Source of the DNA: Candidatus Mnemosynella bozhongmuii
GTDB taxonomy: Archaea; Halobacteriota; Archaeoglobi; Mnemosynellales; Mnemosynellaceae
Direction of reading: 5' to 3'
Assembly (NCBI GenBank): GCA_014361165.1
Contig: JACIWD010000101.1
Location: forward strand, 1-5,010
DNA length: 5,010 nucleotides
In this document: piece by piece, positions 1 through 4,436 of the stretch
How positions within the stretch are numbered: position 1 is the stretch's first letter
Layout of the letters: every line of letters starts with the position of its first letter
Notes under the pieces: model-generated
Seen by the model: the letters and a program-made list of their open reading frames with translations, nothing else
Told to the model about the DNA's origin: nothing
Databases searched by the model: none
Program-made: the position numbers and the translations under genes

Positions 1-1
1 G

Positions 2-49
2 AGGTTTGCGGAGGCAACGCCAACCTATCTCATAGGTGAACCTCTTTGA
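2..49 (+). CDS. Possible C-terminal end of an upstream gene (partial)
   Basis: One forward frame is open from the window edge and reads RFAEATPTYLIGEPL before a TGA. It ends 39 bases before thrS. The composition is protein-like, but fifteen residues are too few to name a family. The other two forward frames also stop within the first 50 bases, so the choice of frame is a judgement. The same stretch can fold into small hairpins (pairs 23-28 with 32-37, and 1-6 with 39-44), so a structured RNA end is an alternative. The gene would be in the same direction as thrS, which nevertheless has its own promoter. Confidence 0.3.
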   Translation, partial: RFAEATPTYLIGEPL

Positions 50-56
50 GGAAAGA

Positions 57-64
57 TTTAAATT
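57..64 (+). promoter_or_regulatory. TATA box of thrS, leaderless-type promoter
   Basis: TTTAAATT is centred about 28 bases before the thrS ATG at 89. Archaeal TATA boxes usually lie about 25-27 bases before the transcription start, so transcription should begin within a few bases of the start codon. No Shine-Dalgarno sequence lies at a useful distance: the AGGAG at 65-69 is about 20 bases upstream of the ATG. A leaderless mRNA is therefore inferred. Confidence 0.6.
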
Positions 65-88
65 AGGAGTTATTACAATCGAAATTTC

Positions 89-1942
89 ATGCGTTTACTT
101 CTCATTCACGCGGATCACATGAAATATTTTGCAAGGGAGAAAACGAGTATTGCGGAGGAGATTGAGGAAGAAGAGAAAGAGGGTGAAGCTGAGAACGTCC
201 TTGTTGTTTTCACTGCGGTTGAAAGAGGGGATGAGAAGAATCCGGAAGAAGTCGTCAGACTGGCTGGAGAGGAGATAAAGAAGATAAAGGAGCAGGTGGG
301 AGCTGAGAGGGTTCTCATCTATCCCTATGCTCATCTCAGCGATGATCTTGCGAATCCCTCGTTTGCTGTGAAGGTGCTTGAAGAGCTGAAAGAATATCTT
401 GGAGAAGGAACTGTGAGAGCTCCTTTTGGATGGTATAAGGCATTTGAGCTGAAATGCAAGGGTCATCCGCTTTCGGAGCTATCGAGAACAATAAAGGGTG
501 ATGAGCTCTCAGAAGCTCTGAAAAAGGAGGAGAAAATAGAGTCTCACTGGTTCATACTTCAGGATGGAGAGCTCATTCCTGCGGATTCATTTGACTTCTC
601 CGGATATCCAAATCTCAAGAAGTTCTGCGACTATGAGATTTCGAAGAGCAGAGCAGTTGATGCTATCCCTCCTCATGTCAAGCTTATGAGGAGGCTTGAG
701 ATTGCTGATTACGAGAATGCCTCTGATCCCGGAAATCTCAGATACTATCCCAAGGGAAGACTTATCAAGTCACTTCTTGAGGACTTCGTGGTCAGAAGGC
801 TCATAGAATACGGAGCCATGGAGGTTGAGACTCCGGTAATGTACGACATGGACCATCCAACACTGAAGAGGTATCTTGACAGATTTCCGGCAAGACAGTA
901 CACAATTGAGTCTGATAAGAGAAGATTCTTCATGAGATTTGCAGCCTGTTTCGGTCAGTTTCTCATGATGCACGATGCAACAATATCGCACAGAGCCCTT
1001 CCTCTGAGAATATTCGAACTGACGAGATATTCCTTCAGAAGGGAGCAGAGGGGTGAGCTCGTTGGTCTGAGAAGGCTGAGGGCATTTACGATGCCTGACA
1101 TGCACACCCTCTGCAGAGATATGAATGAGGCAATGGAGGAGTTCAAAAAACAGTTCAGTTTATCCATTTCAGTTCTCAGAGACATTGGACTCTCTCCGGA
1201 GGACTATGAGGTTGCAATAAGATTTGATCGAGCTTTCTATGAGAAAAACCCGGAATTCGTGCATGAACTTCAGAGAATCATAGGAAAGCCTGTTCTTGTG
1301 GAGATGTGGGATGAGAGATTCTTCTATTTCACCCTCAAATTCGAGTTCAATTTTGTGGATGCCCTCGGAAAGGCATCTGCTCTCTCAACTGTGCAGATAG
1401 ATGTTGAAAATGCTGAGAGATACGGAATAACCTATGTTGATGAGAATGGGGAGAGAAAACATCCGATCATCCTCCACTGCTCTCCGAGCGGAGCCATAGA
1501 GAGATGCATCTACGCCCTTCTTGAGAAGGCTGCAATGAAAAGTGAGGAAGGTGAGCTGCCATCCCTTCCAACCTGGCTCTCTCCAACTCAGCTGAGATTG
1601 ATCCCTGTCTCAGAAGAGTTCGTTGAAGATGCGGAAAGGATTGCGAAGAACCTTGGTTCTTTCAGAGTGGATATCGATGACAGGGATGAGACGGTTGGAA
1701 AGAAAATCAGAGAGGCTTCGATGGAATGGATACCGTATGTTGCTGTGATAGGAGAGAGAGAGCGGAGGAGCGGAAAGCTCTCGGTGACCGTGAGGAGCGA
1801 GTCATCGCTGAAGACTCCGAAGATTGTTGAGATGACTCCGGAGGAGCTGAAGGAGAGGCTTCAGAGAGAATGCAGTGGATTTCCGTTTAAGCCTCTGACA
1901 CTTCCGGAAAAGCTCTCGAAGAGGGTGAAGTTTGTCGGGTGA
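89..1942 (+). CDS. thrS: Threonyl-tRNA synthetase, archaeal type
   Basis: This cytoplasmic class II aminoacyl-tRNA synthetase charges tRNA-Thr with threonine. The 617 residues match the usual archaeal length. Residues 1 to about 145, beginning MRLLLIHADHMKYFAREK, are the archaeal N-terminal editing domain, a fold related to D-aminoacyl-tRNA deacylase that in this family clears Ser-tRNA-Thr. The catalytic core spans roughly 195-490. It shows a motif 1 region near EVETPVMYD (245-253), a motif 2 region from RYSFRREQRGELVGLRRL (313-330), and a motif 3 region with Arg472 in GAIERCI. Cys287, His339 and His463 fit the three zinc ligands that recognise threonine, with spacing like that of the bacterial enzyme. 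The C-terminal part (about 500-617, including VDIDDRDETVGKKIREA) is the anticodon-binding domain. The ATG at 89 is chosen because the family N-terminus starts there and the TATA box position fits. The gene looks complete and ends 49 bases before the tRNA gene. Confidence 0.97.
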   Translation: MRLLLIHADHMKYFAREKTSIAEEIEEEEKEGEAENVLVVFTAVERGDEKNPEEVVRLAGEEIKKIKEQVGAERVLIYPYAHLSDDLANPSFAVKVLEELKEYLGEGTVRAPFGWYKAFELKCKGHPLSELSRTIKGDELSEALKKEEKIESHWFILQDGELIPADSFDFSGYPNLKKFCDYEISKSRAVDAIPPHVKLMRRLEIADYENASDPGNLRYYPKGRLIKSLLEDFVVRRLIEYGAMEVETPVMYDMDHPTLKRYLDRFPARQYTIESDKRRFFMRFAACFGQFLMMHDATISHRALPLRIFELTRYSFRREQRGELVGLRRLRAFTMPDMHTLCRDMNEAMEEFKKQFSLSISVLRDIGLSPEDYEVAIRFDRAFYEKNPEFVHELQRIIGKPVLVEMWDERFFYFTLKFEFNFVDALGKASALSTVQIDVENAERYGITYVDENGERKHPIILHCSPSGAIERCIYALLEKAAMKSEEGELPSLPTWLSPTQLRLIPVSEEFVEDAERIAKNLGSFRVDIDDRDETVGKKIREASMEWIPYVAVIGERERRSGKLSVTVRSESSLKTPKIVEMTPEELKERLQRECSGFPFKPLTLPEKLSKRVKFVG

Positions 1943-1950
1943 TGAGGAGA

Positions 1951-1961
1951 AAATATATATT
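1951..1961 (+). promoter_or_regulatory. TATA box of the tRNA-Met gene
   Basis: An alternating AT stretch (AAATATATATT) starts 8 bases after the thrS stop codon. Its centre is about 36 bases before the first base of the mature tRNA. Standard archaeal spacing puts the transcription start near 1980-1983, giving a leader of roughly 10 bases for RNase P to remove. This suggests the tRNA is transcribed independently of thrS. Confidence 0.6.
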
Positions 1962-1962
1962 A

Positions 1963-1991
1963 ATCCCTTCTCTCATTAATTAGAGAGGGAT
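1963..1991 (+). repeat. Inverted repeat ending exactly at the tRNA 5' end
   Basis: ATCCCT (1963-1968), one bulged T, then CTCT (1970-1973) pairs with AGAG (1982-1985) and AGGGAT (1986-1991), around an 8-base loop at 1974-1981. That is a 10 bp stem with one bulge. It lies between the tRNA TATA box and the tRNA, and its last base touches tRNA position 1. In a transcript reading through from thrS the stem could form whole. In a transcript from the tRNA promoter only the right arm would be present. It could end or process the thrS transcript, or bind a regulator. Confidence 0.55.
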
Positions 1992-2093
1992 GCCGGGGTG
2001 GCCTAGCTGGTTAGGGCGCCAGACTCATAGGGGCTCTTCCTGAAGGCGTCCTGAGAAATCTGGAGGCCGTGGGTTCGAATCCCACTCCCGGCA
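1992..2093 (+). tRNA. tRNA-Met(CAT), elongator type, with intron
   Basis: The gene folds as a complete cloverleaf once a 28-base intron is removed, giving 74 bases. The acceptor stem pairs GCCGGGG (1992-1998) with TCCCGGC (2086-2092), with discriminator A2093 and no encoded CCA. The D stem is GCCT/GGGC (2001-2004 and 2014-2017). The anticodon stem is CCAGA/TCTGG (2019-2023 and 2059-2063). The T arm is GTGGG TTCGAAT CCCAC. The spliced loop is CTCATAA with anticodon CAT at 2026-2028. The G1-C72 pair argues against an archaeal initiator, which normally has A1-U72. A tRNA-Ile2 whose C34 is modified also has a CAT anticodon and cannot be fully excluded, but the acceptor sequence looks more like methionine. 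Confidence 0.93.
2030..2057 (+). other. Archaeal tRNA intron with canonical bulge-helix-bulge
   Basis: The intron sits after tRNA position 37. The four anticodon-loop bases CTCA (2024-2027) pair with TGAG (2052-2055), forming the central 4 bp helix. The flanking three-base bulges are TAG (2028-2030) and AAA (2056-2058). Cleavage after the second base of each bulge, the rule for the archaeal splicing endonuclease EndA, gives exactly this 28-base intron. Bases GGGC (2031-2034) can pair with GTCC (2048-2051) with one G-U pair, forming the inner helix. All elements of the strict hBHBh motif are present. Confidence 0.92.
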
Positions 2094-2120
2094 TGAATTA
2101 AAACTTTCAATGTCCATCCC

Positions 2121-2133
2121 TTAATTTTTTATT
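2121..2133 (+). terminator. T-rich terminator after the tRNA
   Basis: TTAATTTTTTATT starts 28 bases after the tRNA and includes a run of six T. Archaeal RNA polymerase stops at such oligo-T stretches without needing a hairpin, and none is seen. It fits the 3' end of the tRNA transcript. Confidence 0.5.
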
Positions 2134-2418
2134 CCACATCTCTTCCAGACACCTTCATGGATCTCTACGATTACAAGGGGAAGTTCAAGAGGAAGATTAG
2201 GGACCTCTACCGCAGAGATTGAGTTCTCTGCATGAGGGTGAGAGAGGTGATTTGCTGAGAGGATCTTCGCGGAGGGGCGGAATGCAGGGAACCCTCAATC
2301 GAGGAACAATCCGAAAAGGTCGTGAACGTTTGTGGGAGCTCCTCCCTCAAGAGATTGATGAGGAAGGGGATGTGTCAGCATGTGGAGGAAGAGCGAGTGG
2401 TTGCAAAGTACACTCTTC
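2134..2418. other. Stretch without an intact gene; possible gene remains
   Basis: No convincing intact gene is present. On the plus strand an ATG at 2157 opens a 21-codon frame, MDLYDYKGKFKRKIRDLYRR plus one Asp, that stops at 2222. The same frame, read through two stops, continues protein-like to about 2427 (for example EEQSEKVVNVCGSSSLKRL). Another frame contains FAERIFAEGRNAG near 2260. These pieces look like decayed coding sequence with stops and frameshifts. The first piece resembles the charged helical start of an archaeal integrase, but this is only an impression. A frame opening at 2219 runs on to 2566, but it crosses the relic on the opposite strand and has no family likeness. Confidence 0.35.
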
Positions 2419-2621
2419 TCATATTTTGATAAACCCACCGTCACTTAAAGCAACAACATTCTCAAAATTCTCCGAAAACCACCGGGGATTCTCGGGGTGC
2501 ACAGGGATGATGACATCCGGATCGATCTCTTCAATCATCCTCCTGAGATCCTCCTTTGAAGCATGACCGGAGGCGTGATATCCTCTCCACTTTCATCGAA
2601 AAATTCATCGAGGGTCTTCAT
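2419..2621 (-). pseudogene. C-terminal relic of a beta-CASP MBL (RNase J-like) protein, frameshifted
   Basis: Reading leftwards, codons from 2583 give GYHASGHASKEDLRRMIEEI followed by DPDVIIPVHPENP and end at a TGA (2421-2419). The pattern HASGHAS, about 20 residues, then IIPVH is the hallmark C-terminal end of beta-CASP metallo-beta-lactamase ribonucleases of the RNase J type. The final His-containing motif helps form the metal and active site. An ATG at 2621 starts a second frame, MKTLDEFFDESGED, that fits the residues expected just before this motif, but it is one base out of register near 2582-2586 and runs into a stop at 2537-2535. In the motif frame a TGA at 2595-2593 blocks upstream reading. 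The whole N-terminal metallo-beta-lactamase domain is missing; vapC lies there instead, its stop 9 bases away. A working enzyme is not possible from this fragment. Confidence 0.8.
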
Positions 2622-2630
2622 CGTCAACAC

Positions 2631-3068
2631 CTAAACGCTGCCAACAAGCTCTATACCTTCCTTATCGCATGCTTTCCTGAAATCGCCATCAAATGAAATC
2701 AGATATTTTATTCCATAATACTTGCAGGTTGAAAGAATCAGAGCATCATTCGGCAATAAGCCATATTTCTTAACAAATTCATAAGCCAGATTTCTAACTT
2801 CTTTGTTTATCTCCAGCTCTTCAAAAATCTCAAAGAGCATGAATAGTTCCTCGAGCTCATCCTTCCTTTCAATAATCAGTTCTGGACCCTTCTTCAATTC
2901 GTAGCTCTTTTTCCCAGTAATTGCTTTCAAATAAACCATGAAAACTTCGCTGAAAACAATGGCGTTTGAGCAGAGAGCATATTTACTCCTCAGCTCAGAC
3001 AAATCCAGTTTCCCTTCAAGATGGCTGATGATAACATTGCTGTCAACAAATGCCTTCAAATCCCCCAT
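2631..3068 (-). CDS. vapC: PIN-domain ribonuclease toxin, VapC-like
   Basis: The predicted 145-residue protein is a PIN-domain endoribonuclease, the toxin of a type II toxin-antitoxin pair. Members cleave RNA, often tRNA or rRNA, and are held inactive by the cognate VapB. The PIN acidic residues are visible: Asp9 in FVDSNVIISHL, Glu41 in IVFSEVF, Asp108 in LLPNDALILSTC, and Asp127/Asp129 in YLISFDGDF. The closing part GIELVGSV is a typical PIN end. All catalytic positions are kept, so it is probably active. Its ATG overlaps the last 13 bases of the upstream small gene on the same strand, showing translational coupling typical of vapBC operons. Base composition is visibly richer in A and T than thrS or the recombinase. 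The target RNA cannot be told from sequence. Confidence 0.88.
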   Translation of the reverse strand: MGDLKAFVDSNVIISHLEGKLDLSELRSKYALCSNAIVFSEVFMVYLKAITGKKSYELKKGPELIIERKDELEELFMLFEIFEELEINKEVRNLAYEFVKKYGLLPNDALILSTCKYYGIKYLISFDGDFRKACDKEGIELVGSV

Positions 3069-3244
3069 TCTTCCTCTACCTCTTCAAGCAACCTTTTAAG
3101 GTTCTTGTCCCTGAACTTTCCATGAAGCCTTTTCAAATTGTATTCGAGCATGATTTCTCTTTCAATTCTCTCAACCACTTTATTCAAATCCACCTGCTTC
3201 AAAATCTCGTCTGGTATTTTGAGCCTGAGAGTTATCTCGCTCAT
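3056..3244 (-). CDS. vapB: VapB-like antitoxin
   Basis: This 62-residue protein is encoded just upstream of the PIN toxin and overlaps it by 13 bases, with the stop inside the first codons of vapC. The short N-terminal segment SEITLRLKIPDEIL looks like a strand followed by a turn, as in small DNA-binding antitoxins. The rest is a charged helical stretch ending in LLEEVEEEWGI, which fits a toxin-binding tail. By analogy it would bind and neutralise the toxin and repress the shared promoter. The ATG at 3244 has a good ribosome site, GAAGGTG, about 7 bases upstream. I cannot assign it firmly to ribbon-helix-helix or another antitoxin fold. The call rests on size, gene order and coupling. Confidence 0.78.
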   Translation of the reverse strand: MSEITLRLKIPDEILKQVDLNKVVERIEREIMLEYNLKRLHGKFRDKNLKRLLEEVEEEWGI

Positions 3245-3251
3245 ATAACAA

Positions 3252-3258
3252 CACCTTC
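3252..3258 (-). promoter_or_regulatory. Ribosome binding site of vapB
   Basis: On the minus strand GAAGGTG precedes the vapB ATG by about 7 bases and can pair with the 3' end of archaeal 16S rRNA. It supports the start at 3244. In contrast, the thrS and recombinase starts appear leaderless. Confidence 0.55.
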
Positions 3259-3279
3259 AAAGATTATTTGCGTGTAGTC

Positions 3280-3286
3280 TATTTAA
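3280..3286 (-). promoter_or_regulatory. TATA box of the vapBC operon
   Basis: On the minus strand CTTAAATAG includes a TATA-like core about 40 bases before the vapB ATG. A start near 3257-3260 would give a leader of about 15 bases carrying the ribosome site. The box overlaps the stop codon of the neighbouring hsdM relic (TAA at 3285-3283), so the vapBC promoter begins exactly where the relic ends. Confidence 0.5.
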
Positions 3287-3621
3287 GAGTTCTCTGCCAT
3301 GGAATTCAGAAATCCTTCAAATCCAAGTTTTACGAGTATCTCGTTCAGCTCTGAATCAATTTCTTTCTCCTCTCTTGAAAGCACTTTCAAATCCTCAAGG
3401 ATTTCGTCCACGTTTCTGTACTGCTCTTCTTCAAAAACACTGACGTATCTCGATGGGCTGAGGTTGTAGTCGTTCTTTCTCGCCTCCTCGATTGTTATAA
3501 TCTTGCTGAAGTTCTCAACCTCTTCAAAATTCTCGTAGACTCTGGTTATTTTATCTATGGAATCTTTCGGGATAATATTTTTTGGAGTTCCCTTTACAAA
3601 CTCCTTTGAAGCGTTCAACAG
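3283..3621 (-). pseudogene. C-terminal relic of type I restriction-modification methyltransferase HsdM
   Basis: About 112 codons read LLNASKEFVKG..., then IPKDSIDKITRVYENFEEVE, FSKIITIEEARKNDYNLSPS and RYVSVFEEE. This is the characteristic C-terminal end of HsdM, the N6-adenine methyltransferase subunit of type I systems. There, NAxxxF is followed by IxKIxxxYxxFxEVExFSxxxxxEExxxNDYNLxxxRYV. A full HsdM is roughly 500 residues, so the methyltransferase domain with its SAM-binding and NPPY motifs is gone. In this frame a TGA at 3624-3622 stops upstream reading and no good start codon or ribosome site is present. No hsdS or hsdR is visible next to it. The frame itself carries no internal stop, so the truncation may be fairly recent. 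A separate small protein is possible but less likely. Confidence 0.78.
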
Positions 3622-3637
3622 TCAAGATCTCACCCTC

Positions 3638-3657
3638 CATTTCTATACTTAGAAATG
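3638..3657. repeat. Palindrome 1, half-site CATTTCT
   Basis: CATTTCTA (3638-3645) and its exact reverse complement TAGAAATG (3650-3657) are separated by TACT. It lies just beyond the broken end of the hsdM relic. The left flank is a C and the right flank is TATG, and both recur with little change at palindrome 2, which starts 96 bases downstream. Confidence 0.6.
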
Positions 3658-3722
3658 TATGGTAATGAGCCGAAAACTCCTTCGAGAAAGCCGAAAATCC
3701 ACACCCACGAGTTTTTTCAGCC

Positions 3723-3728
3723 TTATAA
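3723..3728 (+). promoter_or_regulatory. TATA-like box of the recombinase gene
   Basis: TTATAA is centred about 27 bases before the recombinase ATG at 3753, the spacing expected of a leaderless archaeal promoter. A T-run at 3712-3717 precedes it. No Shine-Dalgarno sequence is present before the ATG. Confidence 0.45.
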
Positions 3729-3733
3729 CCATC

Positions 3734-3751
3734 CATTTCTTCAAAGAAATG
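3734..3751. repeat. Palindrome 2, between recombinase TATA box and start
   Basis: CATTTCTT (3734-3741) and its exact reverse complement AAGAAATG (3744-3751) are separated by CA. The flanks CC on the left and CATG on the right match those of palindrome 1 in nearly every base. It ends two bases before the recombinase ATG, so a protein bound here would cover the transcription start. Reading the arms as CATTTC/GAAATG leaves a 6-base centre here and 8 bases in palindrome 1, in the 6-8 base range typical of tyrosine recombinase core sites. Confidence 0.6.
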
Positions 3752-3752
3752 C

Positions 3753-4358
3753 ATGCAGAACAGCCTTCATCCAATTTTGATTGAAGCTCCGGATGACCCG
3801 AAGTACAAAGAGAGGAAACCGGAGAGGAAGAGGCCTTTCAGGATTCTGAGGCCTCTGGAATACGAGATGCTGAAGCAGGGAGCTCGGAGCAAGGAGAACA
3901 GGCTGAACCTCGATGTTCTTCTTTTAACCGGTCTGAGGTATGAGGAAGCGAGAAGACTTCAGGAGCATCCCGAGTGGTTCGACGGGAACTTCATCAGAAT
4001 TCCGGAGATGAAGAAGAAGAGAAAAAGGAGACAGAGGCAGAGATGGGTGAGGCTGAGCCTCATGGGGAAAACGGTTCTCCCATTCTTCTTCGAGAACAAG
4101 CCCCTTCCGGACCCTCATGTGTGGATGGAGAACCTCATCAGATGGGCAAGAAGAGCCTCCCTGGATCCAGCGGGTCTCGGAGCGAAGACAACGAGAAAGA
4201 CCTGGGAGAGCTGGCTCGTGTTCTGCTATCCTGAGAGGCAGATCGAGATCATCCAGAGCCAGGGACACACGCTCCTCACGGCAATTCAACATTATACCAA
4301 CATGCCCTTCACCGAAGATGACAGGAGGAGGATGGAAAAATACGTTCACGGATGGTGA
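3753..4358 (+). CDS. Small tyrosine recombinase (integrase family), catalytic domain only
   Basis: This 201-residue member of the lambda-integrase superfamily would cut and rejoin DNA through a covalent phosphotyrosine. Recognisable positions are Arg62 in LLLTGLRYEEARRL (box I), Lys87-89 in the beta-hairpin region, Arg148 in KTTRKTWESW, His172 in SQGHTLLTA, and the nucleophile Tyr181 in IQHYTNMPF. The usual His of HxxR is Lys145 (KTTR). The N-terminal SAM-like DNA-binding domain normally found is absent. A stop at 3726-3728 in the same frame rules out an extension, and the start MQNSLHPILIEAPDDPKYKE looks like a natural N-terminus. I recall similar short proteins in archaeal genomes, but could not check this. 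Its own TATA-like box and palindrome 2 suggest independent, possibly self-controlled, expression. A host Xer-like or regulatory role is possible as well as integration. Confidence 0.85.
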   Translation: MQNSLHPILIEAPDDPKYKERKPERKRPFRILRPLEYEMLKQGARSKENRLNLDVLLLTGLRYEEARRLQEHPEWFDGNFIRIPEMKKKRKRRQRQRWVRLSLMGKTVLPFFFENKPLPDPHVWMENLIRWARRASLDPAGLGAKTTRKTWESWLVFCYPERQIEIIQSQGHTLLTAIQHYTNMPFTEDDRRRMEKYVHGW

Positions 4359-4362
4359 GCTC

Positions 4363-4376
4363 GTTTTCCATTTTTT
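4363..4376 (+). terminator. T-rich terminator of the recombinase gene
   Basis: GTTTTCCATTTTTT follows the recombinase stop by four bases and ends in six T. This is the usual archaeal oligo-T termination signal. Confidence 0.5.
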
Positions 4377-4394
4377 GAGAGAGCTGCAATGAGG

Positions 4395-4416
4395 TTTCTT
4401 CGTGGGTATGAAGAAA
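4395..4416. repeat. Inverted repeat between convergent genes
   Basis: TTTCTTC (4395-4401) pairs exactly with GAAGAAA (4410-4416) around an 8-base loop. It lies between the 3' ends of the recombinase and the facing gene and may help end one or both transcripts. The arm shares TTTCTTC with palindrome 2, which may be chance in such low-complexity sequence. Confidence 0.4.
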
Positions 4417-4436
4417 GATGCTGGAGGCAATCGAGG

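Noticed and set aside
95..1185. Several reverse open frames opposite thrS
   Set aside because: All are antisense to a strongly supported synthetase and have no motifs or start signals.
2219..2566. 115-codon forward open frame
   Set aside because: It runs across the convincing RNase J-like relic on the opposite strand, has low-complexity composition and shows no family motif. Treated as chance.
3050..3277. 75-codon forward open frame opposite vapB
   Set aside because: Antisense to the coupled vapB/vapC pair, with no family likeness.
2551..3612. 12-base direct repeat CTCCTTTGAAGC at 2551 and 3601, encoding ASKE in both relics
   Set aside because: About one 12-base match is expected by chance in 5 kb, flanks do not match, and both relics carry ASKE for independent family reasons.
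3551..3754. 67-codon reverse open frame beginning MHFFEEMDGYKAEKTRG
   Set aside because: Its second half is the hsdM relic read out of frame, and its first half has no recognisable motif. Its start codon lies inside palindrome 2 and no ribosome site precedes it.
3924..4430. 168-codon reverse open frame opposite the recombinase
   Set aside because: It lies wholly antisense to a gene with clear catalytic motifs, and its Pro/Ser-rich product is typical of a shadow frame.
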